DNA of 64,000 bases, from the NCBI GenBank assembly GCA_028023455.1, contig JAQFVV010000231.1, forward strand, positions 560,001-624,000, read 5' to 3'. Position numbers and translations under genes: made by a program. Shown here one piece after another: positions 43,181 to 53,914 of the stretch (positions within the stretch are counted from its first letter, which is position 1; every line of letters starts with the position of its first letter). The stretch is from Epiperipatus broadwayi (Eukaryota > Onychophora > Udeonychophora > Euonychophora > Peripatidae). The notes beneath the pieces are model-generated. The model was not told the DNA's origin, ran no database searches, and was given only the letters and a program-made list of their open reading frames with translations.

Positions 43181-43525
43181 ATACACCTGTATCAATATGT
43201 GTAATATATAGGGTATATGAGCACAGACTTTCACACTACCCACCATTCTCCACTCTATCTCATAACACTGATACACTTGAACACATATATTTCGAAAAGA
43301 TAAATAATCACTAATATACGTATTTCATGCCAAACCAGCAATCATCAGTTGGTCCAGATTATCATCTCTACACATATACGCCATAAGTGCTCAGATATAT
43401 ATTAAGATAGCCAATCTTCATACTTTAGTGGACAGGCTTCAATCCATTCCACACTCCAACTCTTCAACCGTCCAAACAATTGAAAATCTGACGATGAAAC
43501 GCTCAAAGGCCACCCTGAGGCTGAG
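43165..43525 (-). mobile_element. R2 repeat, nearly full length, with intact-core hammerhead
   Basis: On the minus strand from about 43520 (GAGCGTTTCGTCAGATTTTC) through GTCCACTAAAGTATGAAGAT, the ribozyme (43362-43304), a GTGTTCAAGTGTATCAGTG block, and the terminal hairpin ACAGGTGTATAATAAGCCTG (43170-43189). Here the B-box-like region reads GTGCTCATATACC, so it is diverged in the Pol III part. Confidence 0.7.
43304..43362 (-). ncRNA. Type-I hammerhead ribozyme in R2, best stem I
   Basis: Minus strand: ATAATC (43362-43357), TGG bulge, ACCAA, CTGATGA (43348-43342), stem II TTGCT/GGCAT with loop GGTTT, GAAA (43326-43323), stem III ATA/TAT, triplet TA with cleavage between 43315 and 43314, then TTAGT and GATTAT. 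Distal stem I ATAATC/GATTAT pairs 6 of 6; proximal pairs 4 of 5. All catalytic-core bases match the consensus. Confidence 0.75.
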
Positions 43526-43529
43526 ATTC

Positions 43530-44215
43530 TCTTTTATAAAGCTCAGATTGTGTGAAACATTTGGAATATAACAATTACAATTAAATTGCTGAATAGAATA
43601 AAAATAGTAGATGAGACATGATTGATAAATTTTTTAATTATTGCTATGCCATACGAATATGATTAAGTATAAAAAAGCAAATCATTTAGATTAATTAGAT
43701 TTATTATCTAAGCAAAATTAGTGGTTTGAATTTTTTTTAAAATCGTATTATTATAAATTTTCTTAATGTATATAGCCTGAACCGTTTTGCAATATGCAAA
43801 TTTATAATAATTACTGGACACTTTGACTTATATTTTACATACAGATGGATATTGTTAATATTTTGCTAATTTTATTTCTTGATGGTACTTTGACAAAGAT
43901 ACGCTGCTGTATCAAAAACCTGCCTTGGCAAATAATGTTTTAAACTTAAATTTATTATGGTATTTGAGTTTGCTTTCTTATATATATATATATATGAAAT
44001 TTAAATCTATTTTGCATTACGTCATGTATTTATTTTTTGTTTAATTTCCCGAGATTTTGATGAAATCACATTCATTCTTAAAGAAAAAATTACTGCACAA
44101 TTTGACCCCAAAAAAATTTTAATTTCATCATATAACTGGGAAAATCTTTGCTATAATATATATATAAAATTAGCTTATTCATTCAGTGTACTGAATGTTT
44201 CTTACATAAATAAAT
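43530..44215. other. Non-coding, nothing recognised
   Basis: AT-rich with a (TA) run at 43980-43994. Confidence 0.4.
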
Positions 44216-44530
44216 AAAGGGATTTGAACTTAGGATTTTTCAGCCTATGTTCATCCTCCACTCCATCTCAAATAACTGACACCCATGACCACATACATGC
44301 GAAAAAGACAGATGATGCCAAATATACATATTCCATGCAGAAACAGCACTCATTAGTTGGGCCAGATCATAACCTCCCACTCATATATGCAATCAGTGTT
44401 CAGTTTATATTAACATAGCAATTCCTTAAACTTTAAGAGGCAGGCTTCAATCTTTTAATCCTTCCAACTATCTAATCATCTATTTCATTGAAAAACCAAT
44501 GATATAATGATCAAAGCCCTCATGGATTTT
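44215..44530 (-). mobile_element. R2 repeat, diverged copy
   Basis: Plus-strand text GGGATTTGAACTTAGGATTT (B-box region), ACACCCATGACCACATACAT, a decayed ribozyme block, then the CTTTAAGAGGCAGGCTTCAA and TTTCATTGAAAAACC parts. Confidence 0.55.
44320..44378 (-). ncRNA. R2 hammerhead relic
   Basis: Minus strand core reads CTAATGA and the second box GGAA; both catalytic boxes are mutated, while the stem II loop and flanks identify the family. Confidence 0.45.
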
Positions 44531-44559
44531 ATAGATGCAATTCTCTCTCTTTATATATA

Positions 44560-45050
44560 TATATATATCTTTCTAACCAATAATACTAATAAAGCTATTT
44601 TACTTAGACTCATAATTTCTGGAAATTTATTCTAAGCGCTGAAGAATATATGTATATACACTCTTAGCAAACAGGTATCCAAAAATTTTCTGCTTGGAAA
44701 AATTATATATACACAACATCCCCATGAATAGTCACTCATAAATGAGTATGACCTTGGGTGATTTGATACAGTGTTAGAGATGTATTTTATGATTAAGGTC
44801 CATAAAACAAAAGACCAGCTCTTTTATTTCCGATGCTCAAATTTATTATGAATGTTGACAATAGAGCACTGAGTAATTTTAATGGGGATAGCTCTTATGA
44901 CTCCACACAAAAAAAGAAAGATAATAAGTGAAAGGTATGATATGCAACGATAATGCAAACCAATCTGTGAAGCCCAAATACATCCAGATATGTTACATGT
45001 AAGTCCTTTAACCTATTTATCTGACATCTTGTCAAAAAAAAATTTTCTTT
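44560..45050. other. Non-coding, nothing recognised
   Basis: No repeat partner or ORF noted beyond a TA run at 44556-44568. Confidence 0.4.
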
Positions 45051-45057
45051 CATTATA

Positions 45058-45265
45058 ATTATGCCATCTAGTGTAAACTTTAGTAATTAACATATTCCAG
45101 ACAATAATTCTTACATATTCCTAAGTTGTGAAATGCACTACTCTTAGACATCTATTAGTTGCTAAATCTTGCACTAGGTGGCACAACTGTAATGAAAGAA
45201 AAACGCATGCTGCTGACACAGCAATGTGTAAGCTGAAGTCATATGATAAAGTCAGGTGAGATTTT
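45058..45265. repeat. R3-type fold-back repeat
   Basis: ATGCCATCTAGTGTAAACTT at 45061 and CTTGCACTAGGTGGCACAA at 45168 are inverted ends. The tail at 45235-45258 resembles 12830-12850. Confidence 0.5.
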
Positions 45266-45269
45266 ATTA

Positions 45270-46610
45270 ATAACTTGCCAAGATGTATATATATAAATAC
45301 AGATTGCCTAAATGGCTTTTGAAATAAAGATCAAAAGCGAAATAGTTTAAAAGACCTACATTATAATCTTAAAACGTCATTTACAGAAGTCAGTTTTATT
45401 AGTATCCATTATTATTTCATTTTTAAAAAAAGAATTCTCCCTGGAAAAGACTCAGTAAAGATGCTTTTTTTGTTCATTTTTAAAGGTTGTCAAGATTGGT
45501 AAATTTAATTTCAAATTGTAATTTGCAGACAGAAGTGGGAGTAAAAAAGCCTTTTGTACCACTCAAAGTATTCATTGACAAAAGGTACAGGTTAGTTAGT
45601 AGTGACAGGTAAATAAAAGATTGATTAAACAGACTCCTGCGATCTACAGCTGGTTTTCAGAAAAATTTAATTAAAATTTCTTACCTGTCCCAAATTAAAG
45701 TTTGTGACTAATGTCATAAGTAATTGTTTTTAGTTTGTTTATTTAGTTTGTAAGTTTAACGACGTTTTATTAGTACAAATTTTAATGTGATGTGTGTATT
45801 GTTTTTTTTTTTAATGTGAAGAAAAAGATTGTTGCTTGAAAAGGTTAGTAATTTTATGACAACATATATCTAAAGTGACACAGCCAAGATTATATACAGT
45901 TAATAGCAAATAATGAGTTTAAAGCCATGTGTTAGATAAACAGTCAAATATTTAGTACTAGAACAGAAGACAACCATAAATGCACAAAAGCACCATGGTT
46001 GCTGACGCCATAGAGAAGATATCAAAAAAGGTACCATTTCAAAAACTTCAAGACTTAGTGAAAATTAGAACTAAATAAAAAGCCTTATCTGTAACTACAG
46101 TGGAATTTATTTATTCAGGTAAAGTTTGCCATTAGAAACACAAAAATAATGGAAGGGTTCTTATACAGGGTATTAAGTGATATTTGATAACTAGATGCTA
46201 AAGAGTTGAATAGTGATCCAAATATTTCTATTTCAAATCCTGCTGTAAATTCTTTCTAACTTATTGGAAACTTACCTTCAAATAATGAACTGAACTTGAC
46301 TCCAATATTATCAAGGTTGGATTGAATAGACAATGGAGTTGGCCAATGAAATAACAGTAAAAGTAAATAAATAGCCAATGACATAAACTAACCAATTGGA
46401 AAGTTAGTTCAGTGAATACTTCCAGTAAAAGCACAAATCTCACTGATTACTGAAGTGTCAGCATTAAAAAAGAAAATCTTTCCTAAGGCACCTGTCAAAG
46501 GCAGCTTCTATAATATAAATATTGTACATATTTTGCCAATATAAATATCTTTAATAAAAATTTTAACATGTAGTTAGTGAATTGTATGTTATTATTGAAT
46601 AGTGGAACAT
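45270..46610. other. Non-coding, nothing recognised
   Basis: Includes a near-palindrome CCTTTTGTACC...GGTACAGG around 45550-45590. No ORF with a recognisable domain. Confidence 0.35.
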
Positions 46611-47048
46611 TTTTCTGCCTGTTTCATCATTCAATGGTTGGGTTGACCAGATTCATTCAGAAAATGAATAAAATATTTCTTATTTGATCTTTATATTTAA
46701 AATGTGAATGAATAAATATCAATATCTGATAAATCTATCAAATTATGTTTTAAAAATTTAAAATTTTGTAATAGTTGTTACAATATTGCAATTATTTTCT
46801 AACAGACTGTGGGTGGGAATGTGTTAGAAAACAGCTTGTAACTGCCATCTCTGTAATTTGCAGTGTTAAGTTTAGGCAGAAAAATATAAACTTTTAATTT
46901 AAAAAATAAAACATTTATGGGATTTGTATTAATATATTTTCTTTATTTTTAATAATTATTACACAATTATTGTGCAGAAATAATTGTGAATCTTAAGAAA
47001 CTTTATCAAAAAAGTTTTTAGTCATTCAAAATCTTTTCTCAAAGTAAT

Positions 47049-48263
47049 ACACCCCGGTCTCATTTTATGCAGATTTATTTAATGTGATAAAAATGATTAG
47101 ATCAGAAGTCGAGCTCCGATAATGTGCTATTACTTTAAATATTATAAATTTTGCACACTCACGTCATATTTAAAGTAATAGCGCATTATCGGAGTTCGAC
47201 TTCCATCTAATAATTTCAATATTTTCAGTGCTTTATAATAGTACTGTAATAGATTTTAAGCAATAAAGAAGTCCATAATTCATTTAAAATCAGAATTTCC
47301 CCATTTTATATACACACATTAAATTTTACAAGCTATAAGGTAAATCTGTTCAAACGTTATAGATGAAAAATACTATGTATGTTGTTATTTTTGCATTTTA
47401 AATCACGTTCTATTTTTGCTTTTTATAAGAAGAATATGTAATCAATTAATCATTTAGTATCTGCAAGTTTATTTTTAAAAGGTGAGTAACAGTGGTGGGC
47501 ACAATTGAATTTGACAATTAAATTCTGATTTTTAATTGTAATTAACAATTTAAAAATTATGTAACATGATCTGAAATTAAGGTGATGTGAAACAATAAAA
47601 TTTGATTTTTAAACAGAATTGAAAATCAAAAAATTAGACAAAAACAAGAATTTAATTTTTAATTGCTAGTTTTAATTAAATTTTGCCCAATAGTAGTGAG
47701 TCAGTGTCTTTTTATTATCGTAAGTCTAAGTTCTTATTTTAATTTTAAACTTTTAGTTTACTCTCATGGAGAAAAAGAAACACCCAAAAAATGAATTTAT
47801 TTGTAAACAAAAATTTCAATTTTAGATCACTTAGCAAAATGGGAAGGATCAACAGCAATTGGAAAATGTTTTAGTTGTATTTCCTCTTGACTTCGTTTAA
47901 GGAGAAGCTACAGTATCTCACATCACATCACATCATGAAATAGCGATATTGATTAAAATACGATACATGTATGAAAAAAATGTAAATTACACATAAAATT
48001 ATATTGTTTTGAATAAAATTAAATACTGTAGTTAATAAAAAAAGTAAAAAAAAGTTTGTCTTGTATCAATTTTTTTTCAAATTTGAAATTTTTTATTAGT
48101 CATATTTTTATTTTCTTATTTTTTTTATGCAAATTTTAAAGTAATTTTACTTTGTTGCTTTGCTTTTATGTGATTTTTGAAAATTACAGTCACCTATCCC
48201 CCATTTTTCAAGGTAAGTTAAGTTTATTTTTGTGTGATTTCTTTTGTGCGCGTTTTCTGAGGA
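47049..48263. mobile_element. MITE copy 2, nested in the fold-back arm
   Basis: It shares start (ACACC.CGGTCTCATTTTATGC), internal hairpin, GTGGGCACAATTGAA and end (GTGCG.GTTTTCTGAGGA) with 21388-22345. The 3' terminal inverted repeat, about 33 bp, is missing. Arms 47104-47139 and 47172-47213 form a strong internal hairpin (GAAGTCGAGCTCCGATAATG region). About 250 bp longer than copy 1, with at least one nested LINE tail at 47886-47936. Confidence 0.75.
47886..47936 (+). repeat. LINE 3' tail fragment inside the MITE
   Basis: TTGACTTCGTTTAAGGAGAAGC followed by CACATCACATCACATCA matches the end of the LINE tails at 59690-59745 (minus strand) with their GTGATGTGATG repeat. Only the last 50 bp are present. 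Confidence 0.55.
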
Positions 48264-49294
48264 AGAATAAAAGGCCATCAGTGTAGGTTTATTTTTGTGT
48301 GATTACCACACTTTCAATTATCATAACATTGATATTTTATTGGAATTAAAATATTAGAATAAAATATACATAAATTTTAATGATCAAAGAAAAAGTCAGC
48401 TAAGTCTATGAGTAAGTACTTCATTTGACACACAGAGAGAAATTAAGTAGAAAAAAAGATTAAAAACATTTGTGAATAATTATTAAATATTTCCTTTTTT
48501 ACTTTTAAGTACAAATCATTTATTCTACCACTGCATAAAATAACATATACAAGTACTTAAAATTAAAAAAGAAATATTTCTTTAATAATTATTCACAAAT
48601 GTGTTTTTAATCTTTTCTTCTACTTAATTCCTTCTTCCATCAAATGATAAACTTCATATGTGAAATCAATAAATTCAAGTTGCATGTATGGTCATCTATT
48701 GAGAGACTTAGCTAACTTTTTTTATCTTTAAAAGTCATGTATATTTTAGTCTAATATTTTAATTCCAAAAAAATACAGAAGATGTCAGAATAATTGAAAG
48801 TGTGGCAACTTGAAAGACTTTTAAATTTCACTTTGATGGCACTTTATTCTTCTTTGAAAGTCTCAAACTTTGTGACATTACTTTGAGAAAAGATTTTGAA
48901 TGACTAAAAACTTGACTTTTTTGTAAAGTTTCTTAAGATTCATAATTATTTTGGCACAACAATTGTGCAATAATTACTAAAAATAAAGAACATATATTAT
49001 TAGAAATGCCATATTTTATTTTTTAAAATTAAAGGTTATATTATGTTAACACTGCAAATTACAGAGATGGCAGTTACAAGATGTTTTCTAACACATCCCC
49101 ACCCACTGTTTGTTAGAATATAATTGCAATATTGTACCAATTATTACAAAATTTAAATTTTAAAACAATTTGATAGATTTATCAGATATTGATATTTATT
49201 CATGCACATTTTAAAAATAAATAAAAAAGATTTCATTCATTTTCTGAATGAATCTGATCATCCCAATTACTGAATGATGAAACAGCGCTTTGTT

Positions 49295-49840
49295 TTGATG
49301 ATAATCTCATTTTTTAATATTTGGAACTTACAAATGTGATTTTTATAAAATTTATTTCATTTCTAGACAAAAACATCTATGAAAGGCAGTCAACTTATTA
49401 AATTTTGATATATAATAACAGTTTAGTACTAAAATAAAAGCAAAGTTTATTGCAAGTGTGAAAAATGAAAACTGTTTTACTATGAGAGAACAAACCATTT
49501 GCTTTTGACATTTGTCAAAAATGAGGTGCTTTTTCAGTAGAGAATTATTTTAAGTAAGATTATGATAACAGGTTGGCAAGAATATTATATAATGAATATT
49601 AAAGTATTTGCCTATGGTCACAGTCAATGATTTAATATTTAATTTTAATGTTATTTATATTAAATAACAAAAATGATAAATGTTATGCAATTGGGTTGAT
49701 TGTATGTATATATATATATATATATATAACTACAACCATTAAATGTCTGTATTTTTAAATCATATAATAATAATTCAAACAAATATATTTAACACAGTAT
49801 TCAAAATTAAATAATATATTCTTTACCAGTAGTACTTTCA
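49295..49840. other. Non-coding, nothing recognised
   Basis: A (TA)10 run at 49707-49728. No partner repeat found. Confidence 0.4.
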
Positions 49841-49922
49841 ATTGTTTCACTGACAATCTTTATCAACTGTTAATATAAATGTACAAAAAATAAAAACTTG
49901 TATTACCCATCAGTCAATCTAT

Positions 49923-50375
49923 TCAAATTTTCCACAATTCTGTTGTCTTTATATTAGCCGATTGTTTATTCATTAAACCACCTCTATTCCTAGATATCAT
50001 CATTGCCTCTTTAATTTTACGTTTTTCACTACATCTTTCAATTTGAATAATTTTTATATCTCTATTATTAAATTTAAAACCATAATTACATGTTTTATTA
50101 TGATCAAATATAATTGATGGAGTATTCATATTTACCGAAGATATATTTTCTTTCTGTGCACGTTTATATAATGTCTTATGATCATTATATCATTTTTGTA
50201 ATGTACATTTGGATTCCCCTATATATTTAATTTTGAATACTGTGTTAAATATATTTGTTTGAATTATATATATATATGTTTGAATTATATATATATATAT
50301 AAAGATTTTTATGAATGTATAAATATAAACATTGAAATATGACAGGAATTTTTCTGAGTGATAATAAAATTTCAA
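49923..50375 (-). pseudogene. Penelope-like GIY-YIG endonuclease remnant
   Basis: On the minus strand the trace begins with FKIKYIGESKCTLQK (within 50190-50375), containing the YIG and GES landmarks of the GIY-YIG fold. After a stop and frameshift it continues YKRAQKEN and, in 50129-49923, a 68-codon stretch with CSEKRKIKEAMMISRN and a final LMN...LWKI, the usual KR-x-EA...LN ending of the Penelope module. A TA microsatellite has expanded inside the N-terminal side. No RT is seen upstream. Confidence 0.65.
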
Positions 50376-50399
50376 CTCTAGTTTGCATTAAACTGAAAC

Positions 50400-50770
50400 A
50401 AGATCCTTTTAGCTAAGAATAGTAAATCAAACATAGCTACTTTATATGTGTGAAATTTTGAAATATAACAATTTATCTGAATTTTCACAAGTAAATAAAA
50501 ATCTATAAAAAGTTGTATATATTAAAATATTTTTACAGACTTTTATATGTAAGCCTTGAAATGTGATGGAGAGGTTTTCATATAATAAACTATATAAAGT
50601 CTCAGCTACGATATAACCAGGCACCAAACACAAAATTTTAAATTCAAGCTGAAACTATCTGACTTATTAATAATGATAGTATTTGCCTGGGTTACATTAA
50701 ATCAAAAGTGGCTAGTCTACTATTCTAGATGATATATAAATATAAACTAATCATTTCATTTATAACTTAC
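50400..50770. other. Non-coding, nothing recognised
   Basis: Region directly upstream of the GIY-YIG remnant in its orientation; a short ORF (50442-50633, minus) has no recognisable domain. Confidence 0.35.
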
Positions 50771-50774
50771 ATAA

Positions 50775-51010
50775 ACACTTTATATCAAAACTAACAGTTT
50801 CGACTGTCCTGCAGTCATCATCAGAGCTCTTTACAATCCTATTTTTTCGGTTTAGAAATAGGATTGTAAAGAGCTCTGATGATGACTGCAGGACAGTCAA
50901 AACTGTTAGTTTTGATATAAATAAAAAGTATTGATAAAGTGTTTATGAAAGTTATAATTGGTATATGTTAAAGAGCTCTGATGATGACTGCAGAACAGTC
51001 GAAATTGTTA
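50775..51010. repeat. Inverted pair plus third copy of an AGTC/GAAA motif repeat
   Basis: 50780-50850 and 50858-50935 are head-to-head inverted copies (AGAGCTCTGATGATGACTGC...AGTCGAAACTG), with a 10-bp centre TTTTTTCGGT. A third, direct copy starts at 50970. Each reads CTGATGA, one extra T, a GACTG/CAGTC hairpin, then GAAA (AAAA in one copy). A possible stem I AGAGCT/AGTTTT pairs across it. The same kind of motif is in the 31.6-32.6 kb palindrome. Confidence 0.65.
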
Positions 51011-51111
51011 GCATTGGTGGTCAAGTAGTCAGAACAGCTGCCTTACAAGCAGTTGTCCTGGGTTAGTGGGTTCACTTCCCAGCTAATGCTATGACACATG
51101 GAAAAAAAGAT
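51010..51111 (+). repeat. tRNA-derived SINE (S1)
   Basis: It starts AGCATTGGTGGTCAAG, has GGGTTCACTTCCC as B-box-like, closes with AGCTAATGCT (complementary to the start), then ATGACACATGGAAAAAAAGA tail. Compare 16413-16521 and 53690-53791. It interrupts the third repeat copy at 50970, whose sequence (ATTGATAAGGTGTTTATGA) resumes after the tail. Confidence 0.65.
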
Positions 51112-51114
51112 TAT

Positions 51115-51535
51115 TGATAAGGTGTTTATGATGTGTTAAAGTAGAAATCAATACATAGGAAAAGGAAGAAGAAGAAAAAATATAAACTAAACAGAAGCAG
51201 ATGATCTTCAACCATTAAGAATGATCATTCTCAAATTTCCAACAGAAATTTGGAACAATAAGATAGACTGTCCACCATTCAGCTTTGATATTATTTAAGA
51301 AAATAAAACTGAAGTGAAGGACAGTTCATGCTTATCTTCAAAAGTTTGTTGATACACAAGTGTGAACATTATCTGCTTCTGTATAATTTCCATATATACT
51401 TTAGGCTAAGTATATTTAAAACATGGTTATTAAATAAATTAAATGCTTTATTTCAAGCATCATCAACAAATGTTTGCTTAGGTAGATGTTTCATCAAAGT
51501 GAGATACTTCATATGGAGAAATTGAAAAAAAAAAG
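51115..51535. other. Non-coding, nothing recognised
   Basis: Open frame 51328-51525 has no recognisable domain. Confidence 0.35.
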
Positions 51536-51539
51536 CACT

Positions 51540-52090
51540 GGAGTTGACTTGCTTGTAGAGCCATCTATTGAGATGTTTTGCTAATTTTTTTTTTAATTGC
51601 AAGGCTCACATATATTTATTCTGATATTTTTTTAATTCCCCCCCAAATCTAAAGATAACAGAACAATAAAAAATGTGATGATTTCAAATAAATTGCGACA
51701 AGACTTGATGTGATGGTAATTATTATAAGATTTCACATGCTCTTCAAGATTAGAAAAACTTTGATTTTTTTTATGAAGTCTTTTATGATTCCTGATTAGT
51801 TTTGCTTGATAAATATATAATAATTATTAAAAACAAAAGTATATATGATTACACATTTATTTTACATGTATAAGTTTTTCATTAAAATAGAAGTTATGAG
51901 TGCTAGCACAACATTAACAAAGCAAATTATGATATTCCAATAAACTTGCCTTTCCAAACTTACTACTAATACTGTCTGTTAAAATATGCTGCAACATTGT
52001 GAAAATTATAAAAAAAGATTTCATATTCTAAACCATAATTTGATAGATTTATTAGATACTATTTATTCATTCACATCTTAAATGCAAATT
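51540..52090 (+). repeat. Diverged half copy of the 46.6-49.3 kb fold-back element
   Basis: Matches 48690-49210 in order: GCCATCTATTGAGA-like start, TCTAATATTTTAATTCC-like, a TTGTGCAATAATTA-like segment, then TTTGATAGATTTATTAGATA near 52040. Only one arm is present. Confidence 0.6.
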
Positions 52091-52104
52091 AAGACTTAAA
52101 TATT

Positions 52105-52218
52105 TTAAAATATTCTCTAACCCTGCATAAGACAATAATTAACAAAAATAGAGCAGCCATCTATTCTTGTACCTCATTTTTTGTTAATTATTATCTTATG
52201 CTAAGTTGGAGAGTATCA
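52105..52218. repeat. Hairpin
   Basis: TAAGACAATAATTAACAAAA (52128 on) is inverted at TTTTTGTTAATTATTATCTTA (52175-52200), arms of about 42 bp. Confidence 0.6.
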
Positions 52219-52261
52219 GTAATATATATAAAGAAGCACTGGAGGTATTCTATTATATATA

Positions 52262-52520
52262 TATGTTGAATTAAATATTTCCATGGATTATTATTATAAT
52301 AAAGAATAGAAATGAAAAAATTATATCCATGTAAACAGAGATAACTTTATGTTTTTGGTGCTACCAAGAAACTATCAATTTTTACTAATTGATAATCCCT
52401 GAGGTTACACAAGTTTTCTCATTAACATATAATAACTCTTTTGTTTAAGTTTTTGTTTATGTAAAATGAGGAAATAGGGGCTTAATAATGATAAGCATTC
52501 TTGACTTGATCTGCATACCA
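52262..52520 (+). repeat. Dispersed repeat D3, copy 2
   Basis: Partner of 8573-8830. Shares TATGTTGAATTAAATATTTC-like start and CATTAACATATAATAACTC. Confidence 0.6.
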
Positions 52521-52524
52521 TAAA

Positions 52525-53120
52525 ATTATAAATTCCATCACAAATTTTTGTTGCAGGCACATATTGGTATCTCAAATTACATAATGGAAAGAAAGGTAAC
52601 CCATCAATATGGTGACTATGGTTAGACTATAATGACTAAATATTGGCTTGTCAATTTTCTGCAGTGCTTGATTTTCTGCATCCAAATCTATGCAGTTGTA
52701 AAAAACAGTTATTGAAATCTAAAGCAAAATTGGATGATGAAAAATAATTAAAATATGAATTGAAAGTTTTATTATTTTAAGCCAGTCTTAATCCTTTTAC
52801 TCTATTAATCCAATATTTTTTCTGTTTCTTATGATGTTGTTTTGATGTAAATTGGGATTCACAATCTTGAAGATCTCATGTTTTTACCAACAACATTCAT
52901 CAAACAATAGAAAAGTTTTAAAATGATGATAACAACATAATATTTTCACATACTGCAAAAAGAATTTGAATGTTTACAACAACATTTTAATATGAACTTG
53001 CTTCGAAAACTTTGTGTGCCAAAAATTATATGAGTAAAACTATATTGGTGCTATCAACACCTAAGCCACAAAGCTACTGTTTACATTTATTATTAAATTT
53101 CTCTGCTGAGCGCTTTTGTA
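52525..53120. other. Non-coding, nothing recognised
   Basis: No ORF or repeat partner noted. Confidence 0.4.
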
Positions 53121-53124
53121 TTTA

Positions 53125-53350
53125 GCAGTAGAAAACTCACCATACCCTAGTGCCACCAAGTGCAAGCCTTAGTAATCAATCAATACAAGAAGGTATGTGC
53201 ATAAAATCCCTATCTAGTGTGTATTCATTGATTATCCCCAAACTAGTTTCTAGCTTGTCACTTTCACCAGTGAGGGGTCTGGAATTTGAGATCAATGCAT
53301 GTAGATCTTAGGATCTAATGCAACTCTCCAACTCTCCAGAAACCATCTTT
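53125..53350 (-). mobile_element. R1 repeat, inverted relative to the next copy
   Basis: Plus-strand text goes GTGCCACCAAGTGCAAGCC, GTGCATAAAATCCC, CTAGTTTCTAGC, GATCTTAGGATCTAATGCAA. On the minus strand the ribozyme core reads CTGGTGA (A-to-G at core position 6) and GAAA is kept, so it is probably dead. Confidence 0.6.
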
Positions 53351-53538
53351 TATGTATTTAGTTAACTATAAAGCTAGGAGCTCAAGATGAAAACACAATA
53401 AATGTTTTCAATCTAAGATCATTCTCTTGTATAGTTATATATATATGAATTCAATTAACTTTATAGTTAACTAAATAGGTTAAAGGTAGCTTCTGAAGTG
53501 TTGCATTAAATCCTAAGATCTAGGTGCAATGCTCTCAA

Positions 53539-53596
53539 ATCCAAGCTCTTTACTGATGAAAGCAACAGGCTAGAAACTAGTCTGATGATATTGGAT
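53539..53596 (+). ncRNA. Type-I hammerhead-like ribozyme in R1
   Basis: Core CTGATGA at 53553-53559, GAAA at 53573-53576, then CTAGTC with cleavage predicted at 53582/53583. Distal stem I ATCCAA/TTGGAT pairs 6 of 6. Proximal TCTTTA/TGATGA pairs 5 of 6 including one wobble. Stem II is weak. Confidence 0.55.
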
Positions 53597-53689
53597 GAGT
53601 AGCCACTAAATAGAAGTTTTATGCACAAACCTTCTTGCCTCCATTGATTGCTAATGCTTACACTTGGTGTCACTATTGTATGAAGTTTT

Positions 53690-53791
53690 TTTTTTTCATA
53701 TGTCATAGCATCAGCCGGGACGTGAAACCGCTAACCCAGGACAACTGCTTGTAAAGCAGCTGTCGCTGACCTCTTGACCACCAATGCTTGA
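53690..53791 (-). repeat. tRNA-derived SINE (S1) with perfect 19-bp target duplication
   Basis: The target CACTATTGTATGAAGTTTT occurs at 53671-53689 and 53792-53810. On the minus strand the unit starts CAAGCATTGGTGGTCAAGAG (A-box-like TGGTCAAGAGG), has CGGTTTCACGTCCCGG near the B-box position, ends GCTATGACATATG and an A run. The long perfect duplication indicates a relatively recent LINE-mediated insertion. Confidence 0.8.
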
Positions 53792-53914
53792 CACTATTGT
53801 ATGAAGTTTTCTATTACTAGTAACACCCTGTGCAAGCACATGAAATGGTGATCATGTGATATTTTGATCATTTTTGTATTTATAGTATTTGAATGAAGTA
53901 AGGAATGTTTATTA

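Larger units (their letters stand above)
46615..49290. mobile_element. Fold-back transposon of about 2.7 kb, one arm interrupted
   Basis: The outer left arm (46615-47048, starting CCTGTTTCATCATTCA, with GCCATCTCTGTAATTTGCAG) is the inverted counterpart of 48885-49290. The inner left arm (48264-48500) is the counterpart of 48556-48875. The two left parts become contiguous once the nested MITE (47049-48263) is removed, giving arms of about 680 bp around a 55-bp centre. A diverged half copy lies at 51540-52090. No ORF. Confidence 0.8.
53460..53850 (+). mobile_element. R1 repeat with intact-core hammerhead, split by an S1 SINE
   Basis: The R1 body runs 53480-53689, is interrupted by a SINE (53690-53791), and resumes with the duplicated target and a short remnant (CTATTACTAGTAACACCCTG). 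With 53125-53350 it forms an inverted R1 pair separated by about 110 bp. Confidence 0.7.
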
